Shown piece after piece: positions 9,748 to 16,556 of a DNA stretch of 64,000 nt. The notes beneath the pieces were generated by a model. It did not search any database and was not told where the DNA came from. It saw nothing but the letters and a program-made list of their open reading frames with translations. This DNA comes from Acidiferrum sp963764675 (GTDB taxonomy: Bacteria; Acidobacteriota; Terriglobia; Acidiferrales; UBA7541): positions 186,001-250,000 of the forward strand of contig CAVXTQ010000001.1 of assembly GCA_963764675.1 (NCBI GenBank). Reading direction: 5' to 3'. Positions within the stretch are counted from its first letter, which is position 1. Every line of letters starts with the position of its first letter. The position numbers and the translations under genes were made by a program.

Positions 9748-9774
9748 CTATTTTTCACACAACGAGAGAAATAG
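9748..9774. promoter_or_regulatory. Dyad in the divergent AraC/reductase promoter region
   Basis: CTATTT at 9748-9753 is mirrored by AAATAG at 9769-9774, an interrupted dyad of 27 bases midway between the divergent regulator and reductase genes. Its position suits an operator for the AraC-type regulator. The sequence is AT-rich, so chance is a real alternative. Confidence 0.3.
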
Positions 9775-9860
9775 GCAATAAATCGGAAGGATCGGGCTAC
9801 CGCTTCCAGTACGTCTGATCCTAATCTCGGGATGACAGAAACGGCTGGGAAGGAAAAACA

Positions 9861-10847
9861 ATGCGAAAGCGCGAACTTGGAAATCTGGAAGTCTCGGCTA
9901 TCGGGTTCGGCTCCATGAGCATCAGCGCCAACTACGGACCCGCCGCTGACAGAAACCAAGGCATTGATGTCATTCGTGCAGCTCATGAAAAAGGCGTCAC
10001 GTTCTTTGACACCGCCGAAGTGTACGGCCCCTATACAAACGAAGAGCTTGTCGGAGAGGCGCTTGCGCCTTTCCGTGACAAGGTCGTTATCGCAACCAAG
10101 TTTGGTTTTGCGATTGATGGCACCATCGGACTGAATAGCCGACCGGAGCACATCAAGAAAGTGGTTGAAGAGTCGTTGAAGCGCCTTAGAACCGACCGCA
10201 TTGATCTCTATTACCAACACCGCGTAGATCCTGAGGTGCCAATCGAAGTTGTCGCTGGTGCGATTAAAGGTCTGATCAAAGAGGGAAAAGTATTGCATTT
10301 CGGTCTCTCTGAGGCGAGTGCACGAACAATCCGCCGAGCGCATGCCGTGCAACCGGTTGCCGCAATTCAGAGCGAATACTCGCTCTGGACAAGAGATCCG
10401 GAACAAAACGGCGTACTTGAAACTTGTGAGGAGTTGGGAATTGGCTTCGTCCCATGGGGCCCGCTTGGAGAGGGTTATCTAACCGGGAAAATTGATGCTC
10501 GCACAAAGTTGGACCCGAAAACGGACCTTCGATCTGAATTTCCGCGCTTTTCTCCTGGATCTTTAGCAGCAAATGCTCCGGTAGTTGGTCTGCTCAAACA
10601 ATTTGCCGAAAAAAAGAACGCAACACCCGCTCAAGTCGCACTCGCATGGCTTTTGGCGCAGAAGCCATGGATTGTTCCAATCCCAGGTACACGTAGAGAG
10701 GATCATTTGGACGAGAACCTAGGAGCAACCAATATTGAACTGACCCCTGCAGATCTTCGTCAGATTGAAAGCGCCTTCTCCGAAATAAGAGTGCAAGGTG
10801 TCCGTCTGTCGGAGAAACACATGCAGCAGATCGATCAGTCACGATAG
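9861..10847 (+). CDS. Aldo/keto reductase (first of a tandem pair)
   Basis: This 328-residue NAD(P)H-dependent aldo/keto reductase reduces aldehydes or ketones to alcohols. The catalytic tetrad is visible: Asp and Tyr in FFDTAEVYGPYTNEE, Lys in ATKFGF and His in YYQHRVDPEVPIE. The cofactor-binding C-terminal part carries AWLLAQKPWIVPIPGTRR. It is close in sequence to the next gene and belongs to the subfamily often annotated as YhdN/IolS-like. The ribosome site is GGGAAGGAAAAACA before ATG. Base composition is unusual: the 60-base stretches at 10261 and 10381 have only 27 and 30 G+C, well below most of the window, which suggests a different origin from the next gene. The substrate cannot be inferred. 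Confidence 0.93.
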   Translation: MRKRELGNLEVSAIGFGSMSISANYGPAADRNQGIDVIRAAHEKGVTFFDTAEVYGPYTNEELVGEALAPFRDKVVIATKFGFAIDGTIGLNSRPEHIKKVVEESLKRLRTDRIDLYYQHRVDPEVPIEVVAGAIKGLIKEGKVLHFGLSEASARTIRRAHAVQPVAAIQSEYSLWTRDPEQNGVLETCEELGIGFVPWGPLGEGYLTGKIDARTKLDPKTDLRSEFPRFSPGSLAANAPVVGLLKQFAEKKNATPAQVALAWLLAQKPWIVPIPGTRREDHLDENLGATNIELTPADLRQIESAFSEIRVQGVRLSEKHMQQIDQSR

Positions 10848-10882
10848 ATACCGAGATACTGGCGATAGTCGGAGGAGAAACA

Positions 10883-11875
10883 ATGCAAAAGCGCAAACTT
10901 GGAAAAAGCAATTTGGAAGTTTCAGCTCTGGGCCTAGGCTGTATGGGAATGAGCTTTGGCTACGGTCCGGCCGGAGACAAGCCGGAGATGATCTTGGTTA
11001 TCCGGGCGGCCGTGGAACGCGGGGTCACATTCTTCGACACCGCCGAGGTCTACGGCCCGTTCACGAACGAAGAACTCGTGGGTGAAGCCCTCGCGCCCTT
11101 GCGGGAGCAAGTGGTGATCGCCACCAAGTTCGGATTCAAACTTGACCCGAACACCAGCAAACAGGCCGGGCTGGACAGCCGGCCAGAGCACATCAAGGAA
11201 GTCGCGGAAGCCTCGCTCAAGCGACTCAAGACCGATGTCATCGACCTGTTCTATCAGCACCGCGTTGACCCGAACGTGCCAATCGAAGATGTTGCGGGAG
11301 CGGTAAAAGACTTGATTCGGCAAGGAAAGGTAAAGCACTTCGGACTCTCCGAGGCAGGAGTGGAGACGATCCGTCGCGCGCACAAAGTTCAGCCCGTCGC
11401 GGCGCTGCAGAGCGAATACTCACTTTGGTGGAGAGAACCTGAGGCCGAGGTCATACCGACACTCGAGGAACTCGGCATCGGGTTCGTTCCATTCAGCCCG
11501 TTGGGCAAAGGCTTCCTCACCGGCAAGATTAACGAAGAGACGAAATTCGACAAGAGCGATTTCCGCAACATCGTCCCTCGCTTCAACCCGGACAATCGGA
11601 AAGCGAATCAGGGCGTGGTGGATCTGCTTGGCAAATTCGCGGCGCAGAAGAAGGCGACACCTGCTCAGATCGCGCTGGCTTGGTTGCTTGCACAAAAGCC
11701 ATGGATCGTTCCGATCCCGGGTACGACCAAGCTACATCGACTCGAGGAGAACATCGGAGCGGCTGCCGTCGAACTTACGCTCGATGACCTCCGGCAGCTG
11801 GAAACCGCAGCCTCGAAGATCTCCGTGCAAGGTGCTCGTTATCCCGAAGAACTGCAGAAGTTGGTGGGCCGCTGA
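10883..11875 (+). CDS. Aldo/keto reductase (second of a tandem pair)
   Basis: The 330-residue protein is a close paralogue of the preceding gene and starts 35 bases after it, with a strong GGAGGAG site before ATG. Asp/Tyr (FFDTAEVYGPFTNEE), Lys (ATKFGF) and His (FYQHRVDPNVPIE) of the catalytic tetrad are present, as is the NADP-binding IPGTTKLHRLEENIGAA end. The two proteins differ through an insertion (LDPNTSKQAGLDSRPEH) and in base composition; this copy is G+C-richer. That argues against a very recent duplication in place. It is probably co-transcribed with its neighbour under the divergent AraC-type regulator, with a likely role in detoxifying carbonyl compounds. Confidence 0.93.
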   Translation: MQKRKLGKSNLEVSALGLGCMGMSFGYGPAGDKPEMILVIRAAVERGVTFFDTAEVYGPFTNEELVGEALAPLREQVVIATKFGFKLDPNTSKQAGLDSRPEHIKEVAEASLKRLKTDVIDLFYQHRVDPNVPIEDVAGAVKDLIRQGKVKHFGLSEAGVETIRRAHKVQPVAALQSEYSLWWREPEAEVIPTLEELGIGFVPFSPLGKGFLTGKINEETKFDKSDFRNIVPRFNPDNRKANQGVVDLLGKFAAQKKATPAQIALAWLLAQKPWIVPIPGTTKLHRLEENIGAAAVELTLDDLRQLETAASKISVQGARYPEELQKLVGR

Positions 11876-11897
11876 GCAATAACAAAAAGGAGAAACC

Positions 11898-11999
11898 ATG
11901 GCAGAGGCGTCTTATTCGGGCTCGCCCAATGCAATGAGCGCCGTCATGGTCGCAAGAGAGGTGTTCTCGAATGTGCGAGAGCACGCAGTTTCAAGCTGA
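11898..11999 (+). CDS. 33-residue ORF with a strong ribosome site; possible gene stub
   Basis: An ATG at 11898 follows AAAAAGGAGAAACC, a ribosome site like those of the two reductases upstream, and opens a 33-codon frame starting MAEASYSGSPNA and ending in TGA at 11997. The peptide resembles nothing I recognise. It may be the front end of a gene truncated by rearrangement, a real small protein, or a chance frame after a leftover ribosome site. It lies in an operon-like position 20 bases before the next gene. Confidence 0.35.
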   Translation: MAEASYSGSPNAMSAVMVAREVFSNVREHAVSS

Positions 12000-12019
12000 G
12001 AGTTCGGTGAGGAGTGCAC

Positions 12020-12382
12020 ATGGCAAAGGGGAAGGAAACTCTAGAAGGCCGTCTTTCCGGAGACAGTGAAATTACGATCACCGTGACTGGCAGAAAATCA
12101 GGACGCAGCATCTCACTGCCAATTTGGTTCGTGTGGGATGACGGGAAGCTGTACCTACTGCCGGTGAAGGGATCGGATACACAGTGGTACAAGAACGTGC
12201 TCGAGAACCCTTCGATTCGGATTGGTCCTGGGAGTGCACAGAGTGACCTTAAAGCTGTTGCGGTCACTGACGCCAAGCAGGTGAAATCCGTGGTCGAGAG
12301 ATTCCGCACCAAGTATGGGGCCGGCGATGTGAAGAAATACTACTCAAAGTTCGACGCTGCTGCTGTCGCTCAGACGCGGTGA
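12020..12382 (+). CDS. Deazaflavin (F420)-dependent nitroreductase-like protein
   Basis: The 120-residue protein has the split-barrel, flavin/F420-binding signature of the Ddn/DUF385 nitroreductase family: TVTGRKSGRSISLPIWFVWD, then KLYLLPVKGSDTQWYKNVLENP. Members use reduced F420 or sometimes FMN/haem to reduce quinones, nitro compounds or other substrates. I chose the ATG at 12020 because GAGGAG sits five bases before it; the in-frame GTG at 12014 lies inside that site. It follows the two aldo/keto reductases on the same strand and fits a redox cluster. Whether this organism makes F420 cannot be seen here. Confidence 0.75.
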   Translation: MAKGKETLEGRLSGDSEITITVTGRKSGRSISLPIWFVWDDGKLYLLPVKGSDTQWYKNVLENPSIRIGPGSAQSDLKAVAVTDAKQVKSVVERFRTKYGAGDVKKYYSKFDAAAVAQTR

Positions 12383-12571
12383 TCGGCAGTTTGCAAAATA
12401 GCGATGATCCACAAGCGACAAATTAACTAGTGGAAATCAGAGCTCACCAATCGTTCCTGCCGGGCGTTCGCTGTCTATACCCACGGCCAGGTAACCGATC
12501 TGGCGAAGTAGAGGTTCGAGCGCTCTGAGGAGTAGAATCGAATTCGGAATGTGCCTTTGGAGGTGTTCTCG

Positions 12572-13093
12572 ATGGTCACGATTACGGTAAATGGGATTCG
12601 ACGCGAAATTCAAGCGCCTGACGACACTCCGCTCCTGTATGTTTTGCGCAACGACCTCCAACTCAGTGGTCCGCAGTTCGGCTGCGGACTCGCGCAGTGC
12701 GGAGCCTGCTCGGTTCTGATCGAGGGCAAGGAAGTGCGTTCGTGCGTCACGCCTGTCTCGTCCGTCGCCAATCAGGAAATCACGACGCTCGAAGGACTGC
12801 CCGCAAGGTGGGCCAAGCAGAAGGGCCTTCCTGCTGTGGAGGCGCAGAACACGCTTCACCCTGTCCAGCAAGCATGGATCGAGGAGCAAACTCCTCTCTG
12901 TGGATTTTGCCAGAGCGGAATGATGATCGTCGCAACGGAACTACTCGAGAGCAATCTGAATCCGACCACGGCGCAAATAAAAGCGGCTTTCACCACATCC
13001 GGGCCGTCGCCCCATCTGTGCCGTTGCGGAAGCTACAACGCCATCATTGATGCCGTAAAACATGCCGCTGCAATTATGGGGAAGGGGAGGTAA
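12572..13093 (+). CDS. [2Fe-2S] small subunit of a molybdenum hydroxylase (isoquinoline 1-oxidoreductase type)
   Basis: The 173-residue protein is the electron-transfer subunit of an aldehyde oxidase/xanthine dehydrogenase-family enzyme. The N-terminal plant-ferredoxin-type cluster site is C-x4-C-x2-C (FGCGLAQCGAC) with the fourth Cys in VRSC. The C-terminal four-helix domain carries CGFC and CRC for the second cluster. TTGGAGG lies eight bases before the ATG at 12572; an upstream GTG at 12551 would place that site inside the gene. The molybdopterin subunit starts four bases after the stop. There is no separate FAD subunit, as in IorAB-type enzymes. The substrate is unknown. Confidence 0.92.
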   Translation: MVTITVNGIRREIQAPDDTPLLYVLRNDLQLSGPQFGCGLAQCGACSVLIEGKEVRSCVTPVSSVANQEITTLEGLPARWAKQKGLPAVEAQNTLHPVQQAWIEEQTPLCGFCQSGMMIVATELLESNLNPTTAQIKAAFTTSGPSPHLCRCGSYNAIIDAVKHAAAIMGKGR

Positions 13094-13096
13094 GCC

Positions 13097-15451
13097 ATGA
13101 CGACCATCACAGAAAACGCTCGGAATGTTTGTGGTGCGACTCTTTCCCGCCGGCAATTCGTCAAGACAGGCGGAGCTCTTGTCGTGGGAGTCAGCTTGGT
13201 TGGCTCGGTGCTTCTAAAAAGCGATCCAGTGAAGGCCGCCGGATTCAAGAACTCGCTCGATCCCACTCTCCCCAACTCTTGGATTGAAATTCACCCGGAC
13301 AGCACCATCCTGATTCGCACTGGCAAGAGCGACTTTGGGCAGGGCACAACATTCACGGCCTACCGACAAATTGTGGCCGAGGAGTTGAGCGTGCCCTTCG
13401 AAGCGATCACCACCGTTGTGGCGGGAGATACCGATCGTACGCCCGACGGCAGCGGTGCCTTTGATTTTCTCGGCCGCGGAACGCCGAACATCCGTAAGGC
13501 GGCAGCCTATACCTATCAAGCCTTACTCGATCTCGCCTCAGAACGCTTCGGCGTTCCGAAGGACCAGCTTTCCGTGAAAGATGGCGTCGTCTCGGGCGGC
13601 GACAAAAGCATGTCCTACGGCGACCTCGTCAAGGACCAGCAGTTGAAGCTCACGATTCCCGTCAGCGGAGACCTCACCAGCATCTTTGGGTTGAGAGTCG
13701 AAGGTAATCCTCCGATGAAGCCCGTCAGCGAGTACACAGTCATCGGGAAATCCTTGCCGAACTCCATCATTCGTTCGAAAGTGGCCGCCAAGGAACCTTG
13801 GGCGACTGACATCCGCCTCCCGGGCATGCTGCACGCACGCATGGTGCATCCGAAAACGCTCGGCTCGACTCTCGTGTCCGTGGGTCAACCCGACAAAACA
13901 ATGTTCCCGAATTCGCAAGTCATCGTGAAGGGCAATCTCGTCGGAGTGGTCGCGCCCACCGAGTGGGAAGCCATCCAGGCGTCCCAGCAGGTAGCCGGAG
14001 CCACGAAATGGACAGAGTGGAAAGGCTTGCCCGGCAGCGCAAAACTCTATGAGTATCTGAGGAAAGAGGCCGATTGGACCACCGCGGCCGTGACGAAGAG
14101 CAATGCCACGAAGGGCGATGCGGGAGCCGCGCTCTCCGCGGCTAAGAAGAAGCTTTCCGCCACCTATCAATTCTCCTACATGAAGCACGCGCCCATCGGC
14201 CCAACGATGGCAGTCGCCGACGTCAAGCCCGATGGCACTGTGCACATTCATACGCATAACCAAAATCCGCAGGCGCTTCGCGGAGAAATTGCCATGATGC
14301 TCGGCACCACGCCCGATCATGTGATCGTGCATACACATCCCGGGGCCGGGCACTATGGAAGATCGAACGGCGGAAACGCAGGCGCGGAAGATGAAGCCGT
14401 GATCTTGTCGCAAGCCGTCGGCAAGCCCGTCCGCGTCCAGTGGATGCGCGCCGAGGATTTGCAGTGGTCCACCCAATCGGCGGCTGCCTTTTCCGATATT
14501 GAGCTAGCCATCGACGAAAAAGGCAAGATCGCGGCCTATCAAATCGACCACTATATGCCCGCTATGCAGGATGATCGCCCCATAGGCGCCGTCATTGCTG
14601 GACTGCCCACAATGCCGGCTCCCGAGGTTGAGTCCAAATCCGTGACTTCTACGGTCAACGGAATTTCAGATCCCTGGGTTTACGGCGACGTTCCGAACGT
14701 GATTGAACGCGGCCACGGCACTTTCCAGGTCGGGCAAAAAGCTTCGCCTCTCGCTGTTGGAATCCGTGATCACAGCATGCGTACTCCGGGGCAGTTTCAG
14801 CAAAATTATCCTCGCGAACTGGCGATGAGCGAGGCGGCAGCACTCGCGGGCGCGGATGCCATCCAGTTCCGGATCGATCACGCAAAGGAAGAGCGGGTAA
14901 TCAGTGTGCTTAAAGCGGTCCGTGACGCTTCCGGTTGGGACACGCGGTCATCCCCGCGTCATGGTGCGGCGTCCACCGGATCAAAGCCCGCACGGGGACG
15001 AGGGGTTTCTGCCATGTTCCGCTCGGGAACCTACTGGGCCTGCGTATGTCAGATCGCCGTCGCTCCCAACACCGGTGCCATTGTGGTCGAGAAGTACACG
15101 ATCGCCGTGGATCCCGGCATTGTTGTGAACCCGATGCAATTGAAGCGCCAGGTCGAGGGCGGTGCTGTGATGGGAATCAGCCAAGCGCTGCTCGAAGAAG
15201 CGATGTTCGATGAGAGCGGCATCACTTCACGAGACTGGAACACCTATCCCATCCTCAAAATGGCGGACATTCCGGAGATCAACGTTGTGCTGCTTCACAA
15301 TCCGAAAGTTGGCAGTTACGGCGGAGGCTCTGAAGCGGCAAACGCCCTTGCAGCTCCAGCAATCGCAGCTGCTCTCCACGACGCAACCGGAAAAGTCTTC
15401 CGGCGGCTTCCGCTAAAACGCGCATACGTGCAGGCGTTTCTGAAGGCTTAA
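13097..15451 (+). CDS. Molybdopterin-binding large subunit, IorB-like, with Tat signal
   Basis: The 784-residue protein is the catalytic subunit of a xanthine dehydrogenase/aldehyde oxidase-family hydroxylase and pairs with the [2Fe-2S] subunit four bases upstream. Residues 17-45 form a twin-arginine signal (LSRRQFVKTGGALVVGVSLV), predicting folded export. Molybdopterin-cytosine-binding motifs are present: FGQGTTFTAYRQIVAEEL near the N-terminus, GRSNGGNAGAEDEA in the middle and YGGGSEAANALAAPAIAAAL near the C-terminus with the candidate active-site Glu. It resembles isoquinoline 1-oxidoreductase beta subunits and related membrane-linked aldehyde dehydrogenases. The small subunit has no signal of its own, so co-export is likely. 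The real substrate, probably an aldehyde or N-heterocycle, is not determined. Confidence 0.92.
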   Translation: MTTITENARNVCGATLSRRQFVKTGGALVVGVSLVGSVLLKSDPVKAAGFKNSLDPTLPNSWIEIHPDSTILIRTGKSDFGQGTTFTAYRQIVAEELSVPFEAITTVVAGDTDRTPDGSGAFDFLGRGTPNIRKAAAYTYQALLDLASERFGVPKDQLSVKDGVVSGGDKSMSYGDLVKDQQLKLTIPVSGDLTSIFGLRVEGNPPMKPVSEYTVIGKSLPNSIIRSKVAAKEPWATDIRLPGMLHARMVHPKTLGSTLVSVGQPDKTMFPNSQVIVKGNLVGVVAPTEWEAIQASQQVAGATKWTEWKGLPGSAKLYEYLRKEADWTTAAVTKSNATKGDAGAALSAAKKKLSATYQFSYMKHAPIGPTMAVADVKPDGTVHIHTHNQNPQALRGEIAMMLGTTPDHVIVHTHPGAGHYGRSNGGNAGAEDEAVILSQAVGKPVRVQWMRAEDLQWSTQSAAAFSDIELAIDEKGKIAAYQIDHYMPAMQDDRPIGAVIAGLPTMPAPEVESKSVTSTVNGISDPWVYGDVPNVIERGHGTFQVGQKASPLAVGIRDHSMRTPGQFQQNYPRELAMSEAAALAGADAIQFRIDHAKEERVISVLKAVRDASGWDTRSSPRHGAASTGSKPARGRGVSAMFRSGTYWACVCQIAVAPNTGAIVVEKYTIAVDPGIVVNPMQLKRQVEGGAVMGISQALLEEAMFDESGITSRDWNTYPILKMADIPEINVVLLHNPKVGSYGGGSEAANALAAPAIAAALHDATGKVFRRLPLKRAYVQAFLKA

Positions 15452-15477
15452 ACCGAGTATCAGGAGAGGAGGCTCTA

Positions 15478-15885
15478 TTGGAGATCAAGAGAATCGGATC
15501 GCAACCCTCTGTTAAGGGACCGTCGGAGTGGTTCACTGGGACGGTACGGATCGATCCGCTATTTCAGGCCCCCGATCCCGCACTTGTTCAAGGTGCCAGC
15601 GTAACCTTCGAGCCGGGCGCGCGGACTGCATGGCACACGCATCCACTCGGCCAGACGCTCATCGTCACAGCTGGCTGCGGCTGGGTTCAGCGCGAAGGCG
15701 GACCAATCGAAGAAATCCGGCCTGGTGATGTGGTCTGGTTCCCTCCCGGCGAGAAGCACTGGCATGGAGCCACGCCGACCACGGGCATGACGCACATCGC
15801 CATTCAGGAAAAGCTCGACGGCAAGGTTGTCAACTGGATGGAACAGGTCAGCGACGAACAATATCAGCATCAGGGCGTGGCGTAA
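15478..15885 (+). CDS. Small cupin-domain protein
   Basis: This 135-residue single cupin has both metal-site motifs: WHTHPLGQTLIVTAGCGWVQ (G-x5-H-x-H type) and PGDVVWFPPGEKHWHGA. It resembles cupins often annotated as carboxymuconolactone-decarboxylase-associated or mandelonitrile-lyase-like, frequently found beside aldo/keto reductases and dehydrogenases. The start is a TTG at 15478 after a GGAGAGGAGG site, 26 bases downstream of the molybdenum hydroxylase, so it is probably in the same operon. Its function is not established; it may be a metal-dependent lyase or isomerase. Confidence 0.85.
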   Translation: MEIKRIGSQPSVKGPSEWFTGTVRIDPLFQAPDPALVQGASVTFEPGARTAWHTHPLGQTLIVTAGCGWVQREGGPIEEIRPGDVVWFPPGEKHWHGATPTTGMTHIAIQEKLDGKVVNWMEQVSDEQYQHQGVA

Positions 15886-16021
15886 GAAGTGGTGGTGCAA
15901 ATAGCCGCCTTCGGCGTTTCGATTCAAACCAGCGCGCCATAGCTTCCGAATTGTCGGCCACAGGAAGGTTAAACGCTTGCGGTTCTGTTTTACCGTGTGA
16001 TAGCGTCCCGCAGCATTCCAG

Positions 16022-16314
16022 GTGGAACTCGTGGCCCAACAAGAAACCGAACAGCTCAGCCGCATCCTGATCAGCGCCGCCCTCAGTCGCGCGGTCAGCA
16101 CCATCGCCGAACTCGGCGTTGCCGATCTCATCCAAACTGGCCAGCCGCAGCCCCGTCGCTGTCCAAAGACATGGACATGACCATGCTCACTTTCCCCGGC
16201 GGCCAGGAACGCACCGAAGCCCAGTTCCAGTCACTGCTAAAAGCATCTGGCTTCGAACTCAAGTCCATCACGCCAACGACAACAGTTATCAGTGTGGAAG
16301 CAAAACCAGTCTGA
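16022..16314 (+). pseudogene. O-methyltransferase remnant with its catalytic middle deleted
   Basis: Two ends of one methyltransferase family lie next to each other in different frames. The frame from GTG 16022 (or GTG 16031) reads QLSRILISAALSRAVSTIAE followed by LGVADLIQTGQPQ, the N-terminal dimerisation helix of hydroxyneurosporene/acetylserotonin-type O-methyltransferases, and ends at TGA 16178. The other frame, from about 16171 to the stop at 16314, reads MTMLTFPGGQERTEAQFQSL and LLKASGFELKSITPT, the family's C-terminal end. The S-adenosylmethionine-binding domain of the usual roughly 340-residue protein is missing. The junction lies near 16165-16175. Confidence 0.8.
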
Positions 16315-16556
16315 GGGTCGCCGCGGTCGCTTGCTGCGCGGGTCTCTTAGATGCGCCTTCCTGAAAGCCACTGGAGGCGGTACCTGTTCATCGTATTTAG
16401 TACTCTGGTACTACCCACAGCTAGTGACGTCCATGGTAAGATACCTCATCAGGTCGCTCGTCCTGAGGTTCAACGTCCCGAAGTCAACGCACCGCCATGA
16501 CGCATTCCGGCGTGATCAAGATAGTTTGCGCCAACAGGTGCCTCGGCTAACTCTCC
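16315..16556. other. Spacer before the sedolisin gene, with a small dyad
   Basis: About 240 bases without a supportable gene. It contains TAGTAC-TCTG-GTACTA at 16398-16413, an inverted repeat about 145 bases upstream of the sedolisin start. No obvious promoter boxes or structured RNA were recognised. Confidence 0.4.

Noticed and set aside
12421..12431. AATTAACTAGT upstream of the molybdenum hydroxylase, identical to 25203-25213 at the blaI promoter
   Set aside because: An 11-base match is expected many times by chance in 64 kb, and this copy lacks the palindromic half that makes the blaI site convincing.
13538..14476. 312-codon reverse frame inside the molybdenum hydroxylase large-subunit gene
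   Set aside because: It mirrors the codon bias of the real gene and shows no recognisable domain.
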